Assembly (NCBI GenBank): GCA_030267565.1
Contig: BRXU01000072.1
Span: 88,179 to 152,178, forward strand
Origin: Pleodorina starrii
Taxonomy: Eukaryota; Chlorophyta; Chlorophyceae; Chlamydomonadales; Volvocaceae
Length of the DNA: 64,000 nucleotides
Direction: 5' to 3'
The notes under the pieces were generated by a model that was not told the DNA's origin, ran no database searches, and saw nothing but the letters and a program-made list of their open reading frames with translations. The number at the start of each line of letters is the position of its first letter. Within the stretch, counting starts at the first letter, position 1. Below, piece after piece: positions 23,347 to 32,876 of the stretch. Made by a program: the position numbers and the translations under genes.

Positions 23347-23565
23347 GTTAATCTCGAGGCTGGGCCGGTCATCCCGCTTGACGTGCATCATAACTATGGA
23401 ATACGCAGATTGCTTCTTCTCCGGTGGAAGGGCTTCACACGCCGCCACATCATCCTCGATGGCGGCTAAAACTCCCTTGTAGCCCAGCATTACTTTCACC
23501 GAGGACTCCGCAAAAAACCAAGTCTCTGCGGAATACATTTCCGTAGGTCCAATTGACCCCGTCAT
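23347..23565 (-). pseudogene. Copia gag N-terminal remnant
   Basis: ATG at 23565 on the minus strand opens a reading with TWFFAESSVKVMLGYKGVLA and EKKQSAYSIVMMHVK, matching the pattern at the start of Copia Gag (an aromatic-rich W-F segment, then an E-K...A-I helix). The frame ends at the deletion junction with integrase near 23346. The rest of gag, including any zinc knuckle, and the protease are gone. Confidence 0.65.
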
Positions 23566-23627
23566 CCTAACCTATTGTGGCCGAGCCTGCCTCCCGCAGC
23601 TGGCTAAGGTGTAGGGACAACCTCACG

Positions 23628-23653
23628 CGCGTCTAAGCGCGGGGCTCATAACC
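23628..23653 (-). promoter_or_regulatory. Copia primer-binding site matching the anticodon arm of tRNA-iMet
   Basis: The plus-strand sequence next to the 5' LTR ends GCGGGGCTCATAACC. This matches the 5' side and anticodon loop (CAU) of initiator tRNA rather than a tRNA 3' end. Drosophila copia is known to prime from such a tRNA-iMet fragment. Confidence 0.7.
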
Positions 23654-23817
23654 TGTTAAGAATGGAGCAGACGTTTACTCAGGCATTCGAACGATTGTTA
23701 CAAAGACGTCTCTCTCACTGAGACCACCAGAACACCACAGAGCCAGGCGACCCTAAGATCGCCGTACAGGCCTCCGAAACCTCGGCGTAGCAAGGCTGAA
23801 CAAACCACTTCTCAACA
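23654..23817 (-). repeat. 5' LTR of the Copia element
   Basis: Same 164-bp length and TG...CA ends as the other LTR; the differences cluster near position 40 of the repeat. Confidence 0.9.
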
Positions 23818-23822
23818 AGTGG

Positions 23823-24110
23823 ATATGGTAGGACCGAGGCGCCGACAGTGGGATATTCTCCCATATCGACTATTAATAAGATCACTCACTTCTAATACTG
23901 TGCCGGTGTTACACAGTGATCGGAACAGCAAAACAGACGGGATCATTCCTATCGTACACATGCGGCCGGTGATCGGAGATCCGAAAAAATGTAACTTAAA
24001 CCCATTTGAATTTCGCGTCACTTACGCTTCCGCACGCCAGATGTAATTGCGGGGATGCGTCAAATCGTTATACGCGATGCCGTACATTAATGATGTCCTA
24101 CATTACTTAG
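23823..24110 (+). repeat. Diverged fragment of the 1.2-kb dispersed repeat family
   Basis: Segments near 23920-23970 and 24050-24105 resemble 35000-35060 and 35690-35757; shared words include GTCAAATCGTTATACG and TAATGATGTCCTA. The Copia element lies next to its left end. Confidence 0.5.
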
Positions 24111-25077
24111 GGTCTTTCCTTTGTGGGATTCTGGGTGGGATGGGCGCTTCGAAGCGACCGCGGCTTTCGGGTCGTTTAGCCTGTCTGTTGGCTTCTCGTT
24201 GAGGAGTTGCTTCGGCTTGTCCCTCTGTCTCCGGCTGGTCAGCGTCTCCGGCTCGATGATGGACGATCCTCTGCTCGCTGGGCTTCTGGTGCTCTGCTCG
24301 TCGCCTGTGGAGCTCCGTCGTCTGCATGTACTTCGGCAAGCTGTTGGGGCCCAGCTTACACGGCCGCCGGGGCGGCCGTTGTAGGAGCGCTTGCGATGAT
24401 GATGCTTCGGTGTGGCGGTGCACGGCTCGCCGGCTGCCTGCGTTGGGCAGCAGGCTCATTCGCAATCGTTTGGATTTGCCTGCCTTCTCGCTCGATCGAA
24501 GAGCGGGTTGCATCGCTGACGCTTGGGGTGCGTCTTGAACGCGCGGTAGGAGGGTCCGCCCGTGCGGCCTTCTTTTTTGCAGCCCGTGCTGCTGCGTCCC
24601 ACTTGGGGGCGCTCGTTATAAAACAGGATTCGGTGTTACAGGGGCCCGACTTTTCCACCAGGTCGCGCTGTCACGACTCCGGGTGCCGATTTGGCTGCAC
24701 CCTTGCGATGGACCAGGAGCTGGGTAGGCGCTTCCTGTCCAGGTGCTCAGTTGGGAGCTACTTGTGTGTTGTTTTCCAGGAGCATGGTCGGCGCTTCCTG
24801 TCCAGGTGCCCGGTTGAGAGCTACTTGCGTGGTGTTCTCCAGGAGCATGGTCGGCGCTCCTTCACCCTTTCACGCTTCGTGCGTCGTGCGGGCTTGGTGC
24901 TGGTGGGCCTTGGTGGCTTTGCTGTTGGCACCCTTTTGCGGGTGCCCCTGGGGTAGGATAAACAGTCTGTCTAGCCTGTACGGCTAGCGACCGGTGTGAC
25001 AACCAGTCCCCCTTGTAATCGTCGATTCCTAACCAGAACCCGGTCCCCCTTGTAATCGTCGATTCCTAACCAGAACC
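24111..25077. other. Unassigned stretch with a 66-bp tandem repeat and a 41-bp duplication
   Basis: A long plus-strand open frame (24207-24956) has no recognisable domain, and its tail is created by about 2.5 copies of a 66-bp repeat (24715-24870; CCAGGAGCATGGTCGGCGCT). A 41-bp segment is duplicated head to tail at 25005-25075 (CCCCCTTGTAATCGTCGATT). The opposite strand reads as Arg/Gln/Pro-rich sequence that could be old retroelement material. Nothing here supports a gene call. Confidence 0.35.
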
Positions 25078-25082
25078 GTACC

Positions 25083-25562
25083 TGTAGTGCTTGGGCGGAG
25101 CAAAGGCTACTCGAGATGCTGTGCGACGCCTTTCTTAGGCTTTATGCTAGCCGATTGTACGGCACCTGTAACCTCGGCGTTACATTCCCCCCCCTCTGAA
25201 GGGAACGTCCTCGGTCCTCACTGCGTCCTCGCAGTGTCTGTGCACAGTCCACTCCGCCTTTCACCACCTTTGCATGCCTGGGGTCTTAGCCAGGTCTTCG
25301 GCATTGGGGTGGATAACTTCCCAAGTCAGGTCATGCCGCGGCATACATGCCTCTAGCCTTAATTTGCAAGGTTTTCTGGAGTGGAAGCCTTTCCGCGAGT
25401 ACCAGGGATCGAACTGACGACCTCTGAGAGACTGTACGACAGTACTGGTCTCGATACCATTGTAGTGCTTGGGCGGAGCAAAGGCTACTCGAGATGCTGT
25501 GCGACGCCTTTCTTAGGCTTTATGCTAGCCGATTGTACGGCACCTGTAACCTCGGCGTTACA
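25083..25562 (-). mobile_element. TRIM (miniature LTR retrotransposon), 480 bp
   Basis: Two 102-bp direct repeats (25083-25184 and 25461-25562) appear identical, have TG...CA ends, and are flanked by a 5-bp duplication GTACC (25078-25082 and 25563-25567). On the minus strand the primer site starts right after the 5' LTR (TGGTATCGAGACC, close to the iMet-type TGGTATC site), and the polypurine tract AGAGGGGGGGGAA abuts the 3' LTR. The 276-bp interior has no protein, which fits a TRIM. LTR identity implies recent insertion. Confidence 0.88.
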
Positions 25563-25784
25563 GTACCGGTGGGCGCGGTGGCGTGGGGAGCCGTATCTCC
25601 ACTTTGCAAGCAGTAGCAGGTGTCAACTAGCCCGTCCCCTGCTTTCAGCCCTCGACACTGTTTTTAATCACTTTGTCAACAGCCACTGAAATTCTGATAA
25701 ATTGTATGACTGCAAGGGGCAACATCAAGCAATAGCCAGGACAAACTCTGGAAACCAAACTGGCCAAATATGTGCTAAACCACT

Positions 25785-25856
25785 TGCGCCACCGGGGAAT
25801 CGAACCCCGCTCTTTTGCTTGGAAGGCAAATATCCTCACCACTGGACTAGTGGCGC
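25785..25856 (-). tRNA. tRNA-Gly(TCC)
   Basis: A 72-nt cloverleaf on the minus strand: acceptor GCGCCAC/GTGGCGC, D stem GTCC/GGAT, anticodon stem TTTGC/GCAAA with loop CTTCCAA, T arm CGGGG-TTCGATT-CCCCG, and A as discriminator. All stems pair and box A and B sequences are normal. Only short T runs (TTT) follow, so the terminator is weak. It is the only non-Gln tRNA gene that is intact in the window. Confidence 0.93.
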
Positions 25857-27569
25857 TGATTGGAAGTGATGTACGCAGGAGCAAAATCTGATTAAGCCCG
25901 CGCAAGCAGTAGCATGTGTCAACTAGCCTGTCCCCTGCGTGCTTCGTCAGCCCTCGCCACATACGCCGTAGCCGTATACTGGGCAGTCTGCTGTGCCGGG
26001 TCCATGCGGCGTCACCACATACTGTGTGTGTGTTTGTTACATGGTTGGGGGTGCGTGCCCCTCTCATGAACAAAAGCCCATACGAGCCGAGGGCCCAAGG
26101 GAACTAAAACGCCTAAAAGCACGACAGTAGAAACACCGCCATGCAGGAGAGGGGGATACTAGCGGCCAAAGGGGACAATTGAGTTGCGGTGGGCCCAAAT
26201 GCGCTCAAGCATCTTCGCCAAACGGGGAGGATCCCATCTCATCGCTTCCTCCATACCCTCGAATTGAGGAAACCCTTCATCCGCGCGGATGCTACTATAA
26301 GCCCACCACATACAATCGGCATGGGCAGCCTGCTGCATGTTTACACGGCTACACACGGGCACTGTTAACACGAGCCTGGCTGTACACGATGATGTAAACA
26401 CGAGGCCGGATAGATATACATGATTATGTAAACACGTGTGCCAGCTATATTCGGGTAGCAGACACACGCTCCCACCAGGCAAGGGTCGAAACTCCTGTTC
26501 CAACCTGCATCGTAGAAGTTGTATCAATGGAAACTTCATGGTGGATGTCAGGAACGCACCATAATCATCTATGCTATGAGATCCAACAGCGAGGTATCCC
26601 ACCCCATATTGGAGCATCCCCGCACCCAAAGTCGAGTATGGGATTCGATCTTACACGCCTAGTCTAAAACTTACACCCTGGAAGATAGGGAAGCATCGGT
26701 GCTCATGCCATCATTATATTACCTATGAACGTGTAGCGACTAAGGCCCACACCCACAACAAACACAACCACCCAAACTTTTTCGCGTATGGTCGGCTATC
26801 GGGGTTGGACAGAAACTGCACCAGTGATCGTTCTCAGTGGCTTACTGCCAGTAAAGCCGTAGAAGACTTTACTGATCTACCCAAGACTGACACGCTCAGA
26901 CCCTAGTAACCTTATACTGCTGAGTTACCAATGCAGCGTAACGTCCTAAGGCCTAAGGCCCAGCAGGGATGATTCTTTTACTTGCTCTGGCAGCGTTTGG
27001 CTTAGAGGCCGATGGCCCAGTTATAAGTAGAGTAGGCTAAAGCTTGCGACTCTCGGGTCTTGAGTGTCGTACAGTCGGGAGTCTTGTCGTACAGTTGGGT
27101 CTCTGGAACCGGGGAGGTTCGAGGGGGACCTTGATCCGGGAGCTTCACAGGCGTTGGCTGCTTAGACAAGAGCGTTCGTGCCATCGTGCTAATAAGAGTC
27201 AGGGGGTTGGAGACAGAGATTCCTTGCTTCGAGAGCCACAAGGGCTCAGAGGGTAATCCCTGCTCAGGGGTCCTCTTATTGCCGAGTTCGGATTGCCAAG
27301 TGCCCAGTTATTGTAACAACTATGAAAGTGTGTCAAATGACTGCCGCGTTTGGCCTTTTATACTATTGTCAAAGTGCGCAACGTAATACACTGGCCTGTG
27401 CAACGTAATACAACTTTCTACCTCGCAACTTCCTCATGGCCTCGAACTCTCCTGCCTCCGGTAGCTAATGGAGCGTGCGTAATAATTAGAACCTAAGCGA
27501 AGGTGACTAACTGCGTCTTTGGCAGCTACACGAACATGCCTAATTGCATAATAGCTTCCGTCAACTTCT
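25857..27569. other. No supported gene
   Basis: A minus-strand open frame at 26159-26629 and shorter ones show no recognisable domain. Around 26340-26450 the motif GTAAACACG recurs with spacing of about 50 bp. Elsewhere the sequence looks like unique non-coding DNA. Confidence 0.35.
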
Positions 27570-29655
27570 TGTCGGATCACATGACTGCACACGAACGAAC
27601 CATGTGCCTGGGAATATGCGCTGCAACCAGTAAAGCTGTTTCACATGCGCCAGATATACATAAATGGCGCAACGGCAATGCGGCACACTCGCGACAAGGC
27701 GTCACCGTAACGTAGGTAGGATCATCCACCGGCTGCTGGCGAAGTCGGCTCCACGCAGAACGGCTGACCACATAATGCTCAGTATTGCACAAATGGTGCA
27801 AATACGAGGACGATGGAAGTGTCTCGGCCAGGCAAAGGGAAAAGAGTGACGATGAAAGACCTTACATGTCTCTTCCGATAGGCCAGGTCCTTAACCTAAC
27901 GAAAGGGGCCTACTAGTTGCTCACAGGCGACTGCCTGAGAGCAAATCGAGACAAGGCAACAAGCCAAAGACTCGACTAAAATACGCGAAACAACGGTACG
28001 ACATCCTACTCCCGAGATCTTCACGTAAGCTATACTACGTTACGAACTCGAAAGCGAACAACCAAGACTGACGTAGAACCAACAAACTACGCAAATCCGC
28101 AATAACAGGAAATACGGACGGTAAACTGCCGGTGACGGTAAACTGATCCGACAGCTGTCGGATCACATGACTGCACACGAACGAACCATGTGCCTACCCC
28201 AGACTCCCCCCCCAGCGTGCAACGCAGAAAGCAAAGCTGGAAATGAAGGGGTGTACATGAAATCAGGTGCGAAGATATGCACACATGGCAGTTCCAGCCA
28301 TGACCGCACGACAATCCAAGCGTCCTGTCGGTATGGCCGAGACAAGAAGATAAAATGTCAAACGTACGGTGAACACCAAGTCTGCACGCAAGCAGGAAAC
28401 ACCTGGAGAAGTGCCCAGCCACAAACAACCAACGATGCAGCAGCGGGTCGCTAACACGCTCACCTAACCACGGATCGGCCAAACAACAAGATGGCATGAG
28501 CCTCCGCGGATCACCCCCCACTACGGACACATCGCGTTCAACGATTCCCGGGATCTAGCACTGGCTCTGGCAGCTGGGCTCTGGCTCGGGCGTCACCACA
28601 TCAGACGGACATCGTCAGCAATGGTCCCCACACGTGGCCCGGGATCTAGCACCTGCGCGTCACCCAGCCAGCTCACGTTGGGCGGGCGAGGAACACGACG
28701 GACAGCCACGCACTACGCAAAAACATAAGCGATCTGGTCCCCCTCAACTGACGCCTACTTCCTGCCAGGGTTCAGCACGACAACCTAACGCAGCTCAGCG
28801 TCACCTCAGTCAGCACTTCACGCAGGCCTAGCCCCTACCCGGGATATAGCTCTGGCTACCGGGCTCTGGCGTCACCTCTGTCGGTAGGCGTTACTATCCC
28901 TTCAACGTGGCCCGGGATATAGCATTGGCGAAGAAGTTGCGGCATCTACCCGCCGGCAAGACGCAGAACTCGACAGTATCAGTCTCGGGCCAAAACGAAT
29001 CCACTGCGTCAACACAAATCAAGGCTCAATCCGAAGGTCAGGCACGGCGACCAAATCATAATATCACGACATCATGCTCGATAAGAACCAAGCACTTGGT
29101 CTAGATTTGCTGGGAATATGCGCTGCAACCAGTAAAGCTGTTTCACATGCGCCAGATATACATAAATGGCGCAACGGCAATGCGGCACACTCGCGACAAG
29201 GCGTCACCGTAACGTAGGTAGGATCATCCACCGGCTGCTGGCGAAGTCGGCTTCACGCAGAACGGCTGACCACATAATGCTCAGTATTGCACAAATGGTG
29301 CAAATACGAGGACGATGGAAGTGTCTCGGCCAGGCAAAGGGAAAAGAGTGACGATGAAAGACCTTACATGTCTCTTCCGATAGGCCAGGTCCTTAACCTA
29401 ACGAAAGGGGCCTACTAGTTGCTCACAGGCGACTGCCTGAGAGCAAATCGAGACAAGGCAACAAGCCAAAGACTCGACTAAAATACGCGAAACAACGGTA
29501 CGACATCCTACTCCCGAGATCTTCACGTAAGCTATACTACGTTACGAACTCGAAAGCGAACAACCAAGACTGACGTAGAACCAACAAACTACGCAAATCC
29601 GCAATAACAGGAAATACGGACGGTAAACTGCCGGTGACGGTAAACTGATCCGACA
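27570..29655 (-). mobile_element. Split-direct-repeat element (PAT-like DIRS candidate) without protein
   Basis: A 545-bp block occurs at 27609-28153 and 29111-29655 with one visible difference. A 40-bp block (starting TGTCGGATCACATGACTGCA) occurs at 27570-27609 and 28156-28195. Read on the minus strand the order is A1, interior, B1, GC, A2, B2, the split-repeat arrangement of PAT/Kangaroo elements. The ends also form a 10-bp inverted repeat (TGTCGGATCA/TGATCCGACA), and TTCT flanks both sides, so two adjacent TIR or LTR elements (584 and 1500 bp) remain possible. The interior (28196-29110) has four GGCCCGGGAT(C/A)TAGC-like motifs and no recognisable enzyme. Confidence 0.6.
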
Positions 29656-30111
29656 TTCTCCTTACGCAATAGCGCTATGGTTATTGCAGCAGATACAGTA
29701 TGGTGTACAATAATACGTCCAGTCTTCATCGTCAACTTCGCATGGTTTCAACCGCAGGCCTACCCAGACCCCCAACGTTGTGTCAGTACAACAAGTTTAT
29801 ATACTAAAGATAGAGTTACCGCTGTAGACAAAAAACAAAAACGACTCAGTGAGAAATGCAATTGTTAGTGCTACGTATGCCAGCGTGGGTTTGAACCCTC
29901 ACGCTTACAGAGTGTCTAAGTCCATTAAATATTCCTTCGGCATGGCAGCTTATATGAGTACCGTCAATTACTCTATACAACTTTTACTCATATGTCCCAA
30001 CCATTGTCCGGTCATCCGAAGTTACAACCCCCTTATAATCGCTACAAACGCATAAGCTAGGCGTGCGTGACCCAACCGGACCAGACACCGCAACCCACGC
30101 ACCCACGGAGA
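29656..30111. other. No gene; a tRNA-like relic
   Basis: At about 29877-29920 the minus strand has a T-arm-like block (AGGGTTCAAACCC) with a TAG-type anticodon-like loop upstream, but the anticodon stem does not pair and the 5' half is missing. It may be a decayed tRNA-Leu or a tRNA-derived element. Confidence 0.3.
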
Positions 30112-30336
30112 CTGGGTTTAGCCGACTGGATAGTTTGAGATGAAAAAGACTTTTTGCACCAGATGACGATGGCAGCATGACACGCATTTTTGAATGTGAT
30201 CCACACCCACATACAAATAAACATGCTGGCACACGCCATGCTTGCGATCTTGCGGTGATACTGTTGCGCATTATTATTAATTTTATTATTTTATTGCTAG
30301 CCGACTGGGTAGTTTGGGGTGAAAAGGATCCGCTTC

Positions 30337-30402
30337 AGGTCCTGCCGAGACTCGGGTTACATGATTCAGAGTCATGTGTCCTAACCACTAGACCACAGGA
30401 CC
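30337..30402 (-). pseudogene. tRNA-Gln(CTG) relic
   Basis: Acceptor, D and anticodon arms are kept, but six bases of the T loop are deleted, so no B box remains. Confidence 0.75.
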
Positions 30403-30914
30403 AGGAACATGAATTACCCTTCGCTGGCGGCCGCACCACGGACATATTGTGGAGCTTGCGGCTCTACGTACGTGGTAGCCAGGTCCTCGCTGAGCCGTGT
30501 ACGGTACTTTTTGCACCAGATGAAGATGGCAGCATGGCACGCGTTTTTGCATGTCATCCACACCCACATACAAATAAACATGCTGGCACACGCCATGTTT
30601 GCGATCTCTAGCTAACGGTGTTACGATACTGTTGGATCATGCAAGTCACAACCGATGTCACACCTGCTGAACCGATGCAGGCGCACGCTTGCATAAACAA
30701 GTAAAACACGCAGCCCTGGTCGTACCTGCAACCGTGCGGCTTTATTCCAGTGCTAGCCGTGGTGGCTGGGGAGGACTGGGATCGGGGAAACCCGTCACCC
30801 CACCTCCTCTGATCCCTTCACCCACGCCTCGGCCTGCGGTCCGGCGTATTATTATTAATTTTATTATTCTATTGCTAGCCGACTGGGTAGTTTGGGGTGA
30901 AAATGATCTACTAT

Positions 30915-30986
30915 AGGTCCTGCCGAGACTTGAACTAGGGTTGCATGATTCAGAGTCATGTGTCCTAACCACTAGACCACAGGACC
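30915..30986 (-). tRNA. tRNA-Gln(CTG), slightly degraded
   Basis: Full 72-nt length with anticodon CTG. One T-stem pair is lost (CTAGG in place of CTCGG on the plus strand). A TTTT tract follows on the minus strand. Confidence 0.6.
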
Positions 30987-31555
30987 AGGAACATGAATTG
31001 CCTTTCGCAGGCGGCACCACCACGGACATATTGTGGAGCTTGCGGCTCTACGTACGTGGTAGCCAGGTCCTCGCTGAGCCGTGTACGGTACTTTTTGCAC
31101 CAGATGAAGATGGCAGCATGGCACGCGTTTTTGCATGTCATCCACACCCCCACATACAAATAAACATGCTGGCACATGCCATGTTTGCGATCTCTAGCTA
31201 ACGGTGTTACGTTACTGTTGGATCATGCAAGTCACAACCGATGTCACACCTGCTGAACCGATGCAGGCGCACGCTTGCATAAACAATTGTTGACTTAGAT
31301 GCGACGGAGCGAAGCGATCGGAGCCTGTAAGTCTGGTTCTGTGCGACTGTCGTACAACCGTAATTGAGTGGCGAGACTATTGCGCTTCAGCTCTCTCGTT
31401 ACAGGCATTCTGCCTTTCACTCTGTAGAGTTTCAGCTTTTCATAGCTGTTAGTTCAATTTGGCTAGAGCAGAGCTCGCCATTTGAAGCCTTACCTCGTCA
31501 CCATCTCTCTTTCTCTCTCTCTTCAGCGGACATCTCTTCTAATTTTGTCAAGTCT

Positions 31556-32557
31556 ATGGCTGGACCAGATGATACTACCAACCAGGAGCAGCGGGAGCAG
31601 CAGCAACAGCAAGGTGCGATGACTTCGGGTGGCGGCAACCCTCAGACCGTTACCACCACGGTCGGCGAGGGCCCTCCTACCATTGCTGCTGGTGGCACCC
31701 CACCTCCTCATCAGCGTCCTCCTCCGCCGGCCGGCAGCCCCGCTGCTGGGGCCCAGCTAGTCAACACAGCTGTGAAGAACGCCATGCTGCCGATGCAGCA
31801 ACATATGTCGGAGCAGACCGCGATGCTGACAAAGCAGCAAGAGGTGCTGGTATCTTTGGGGAAAGTTTTGGCTGCGAATCCGGCGGCCACAGTCCTGTCA
31901 CCGCCTCAGATCCCTGCGGCGTCGGTGGCTCCCACCAAGTCCAAGAAGACCAAGGACAAGAAGAAGAAGAGGCGGGAGGACAGCAGTTCGAGTTCGTCCA
32001 CCGACAGCGATGAGGACGACTCCGAATTCATCGATCGACTGACGCGACTGGTGGACAAGATCGACGCCTTGCAGCCCTCGGACCCTTCTGGATATCGCAA
32101 GCAGGTGTTTTCCGGTTTCGAGGCGCAGGCCAGGCTGGCTCTGGCGCTGCTGGCTGGGGACCAGCCGGACGTCAAGGGCGCCACCAAGGTGCTGAAGTCC
32201 CTGGTGCGGCGGACGGAAGTCGGCAAGGCGTGCACCGACCTCTTGGCGTCGGAGCCGCGCATCGGCCTGTCCGCGGCAGACATCTGTTTTTCATCCATCT
32301 GCAACGAGGAGATGTACCGGGGGAAAACCAAGCCGACCAAGATCGTGGAGTGCGAGAAGGGCGCCGCGATCAAGCGCGCCAGCAACCGCTCGGGCGGGGG
32401 CATGGGTGGCGGCGCTGCGGGCGGCGACGGTGCGGGTGGTTTCCGCGATGGCACGGGCCGGGGCGGCGCCGGGCAGCATGACCGGAGGCGTGAGGACGAT
32501 TACGGCCGCTTTGGGCGCGACGGTCGCGACGGGCGCGACAACAAGCGGCGCGGCTGA
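31556..32557 (+). CDS. Gag-like protein of the PAT-like element, copy 1
   Basis: A 333-residue protein if it starts at MAGPDDTTNQEQ. An in-frame ATG at 31364 lies inside the non-coding A1 repeat and is less likely. Features in order: a Gln-rich and Pro-rich N-terminus (REQQQQQ, TPPPHQRPPPP), a predicted helix around residues 70-105, a basic patch (KSKKTKDKKKKRR) followed by an acidic Ser tract, a central helical region (residues about 165-270), and a Gly/Arg-rich C-terminus (GRFGRDGRDGRDNKRRG) that could bind RNA. No zinc knuckle is seen. The retroelement Gag role is inferred from its place in the element, not from a recognised domain. Confidence 0.7.
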   Translation: MAGPDDTTNQEQREQQQQQGAMTSGGGNPQTVTTTVGEGPPTIAAGGTPPPHQRPPPPAGSPAAGAQLVNTAVKNAMLPMQQHMSEQTAMLTKQQEVLVSLGKVLAANPAATVLSPPQIPAASVAPTKSKKTKDKKKKRREDSSSSSSTDSDEDDSEFIDRLTRLVDKIDALQPSDPSGYRKQVFSGFEAQARLALALLAGDQPDVKGATKVLKSLVRRTEVGKACTDLLASEPRIGLSAADICFSSICNEEMYRGKTKPTKIVECEKGAAIKRASNRSGGGMGGGAAGGDGAGGFRDGTGRGGAGQHDRRREDDYGRFGRDGRDGRDNKRRG

Positions 32558-32605
32558 GCACAGCCTTGCAGGCCTGCGTTATGACTTCGTCGAAGTTTTG
32601 TAGCG

Positions 32606-32876
32606 CCTGCACGCGCTTGGACGGCCGCGAATGCACCCGCGTGCGCTTGGATGATCTCCTATCTGCGCCCGCGTGCGCTTGAATGACTGTATCGGCGCCC
32701 GCGCTCGCCTGGATACCTGCGCCCGCGTGCGCTTGGACGACTTGATCTGCGCCCGCGTGCGCTTGAAGGACTAATTTGTGCCCGCATGCGCTCGGACTGT
32801 ATCTTATCTGCGCCCGCATGCGCTTGGATGTCTGCGCCTGCGTGACTATAATCGCGCCCGCGTGCACTTAGGCGGC
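32606..32876. repeat. Minisatellite between gag and B1, copy 1
   Basis: About nine degenerate copies of a 25-33-bp unit built on GCGCCCGCGTGCGCTTG. It is part of the element, since copy 2 has it too (about 37671-37941). Confidence 0.75.

Larger units (their letters stand above)
20690..23817 (-). mobile_element. Copia (Ty1-like) LTR retrotransposon, defective
   Basis: The element reads on the minus strand. It has two 164-bp LTRs (20690-20853 and 23654-23817) with about four differences, and a 5-bp target duplication AGTGG at 20685-20689 and 23818-23822. The order from the 5' LTR is primer site, gag start, integrase end, reverse transcriptase, RNase H, 3' LTR, which is the Copia order. It is disabled by a deletion joining gag to integrase, by frameshifts near 23165 and 22378, and by a nested solo LTR at 20946-21194. 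It resembles the Osser group known from Volvox, but this is by motif only. Confidence 0.92.
30112..31286 (-). repeat. Left edge of the tRNA-Gln satellite, diverged units
   Basis: One partial and two near-complete units of the ~590-bp satellite. They share the (ATT)n-rich block, the TAGCCGACTGGGTAGTTT word, the tRNA segment and a conserved block with CACCAGATGAAGATGGCAGC. They are more diverged than units further right, as expected at an array edge. Confidence 0.8.

Noticed and set aside
24207..24956. 249-aa open frame
   Set aside because: No domain is seen, and a tandem repeat makes up its tail; the opposite strand is equally open.
25381..25460. tRNA-like stretch (GTTCGATCCC on the minus strand)
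   Set aside because: No cloverleaf forms. The position next to the LTR identifies it as the primer-binding region of the TRIM.
31364..31555. Upstream ATG extending the Gag-like ORF by 64 residues
   Set aside because: It starts inside the A1 repeat, which is duplicated as non-coding A2; the added part has no Gag-like composition.
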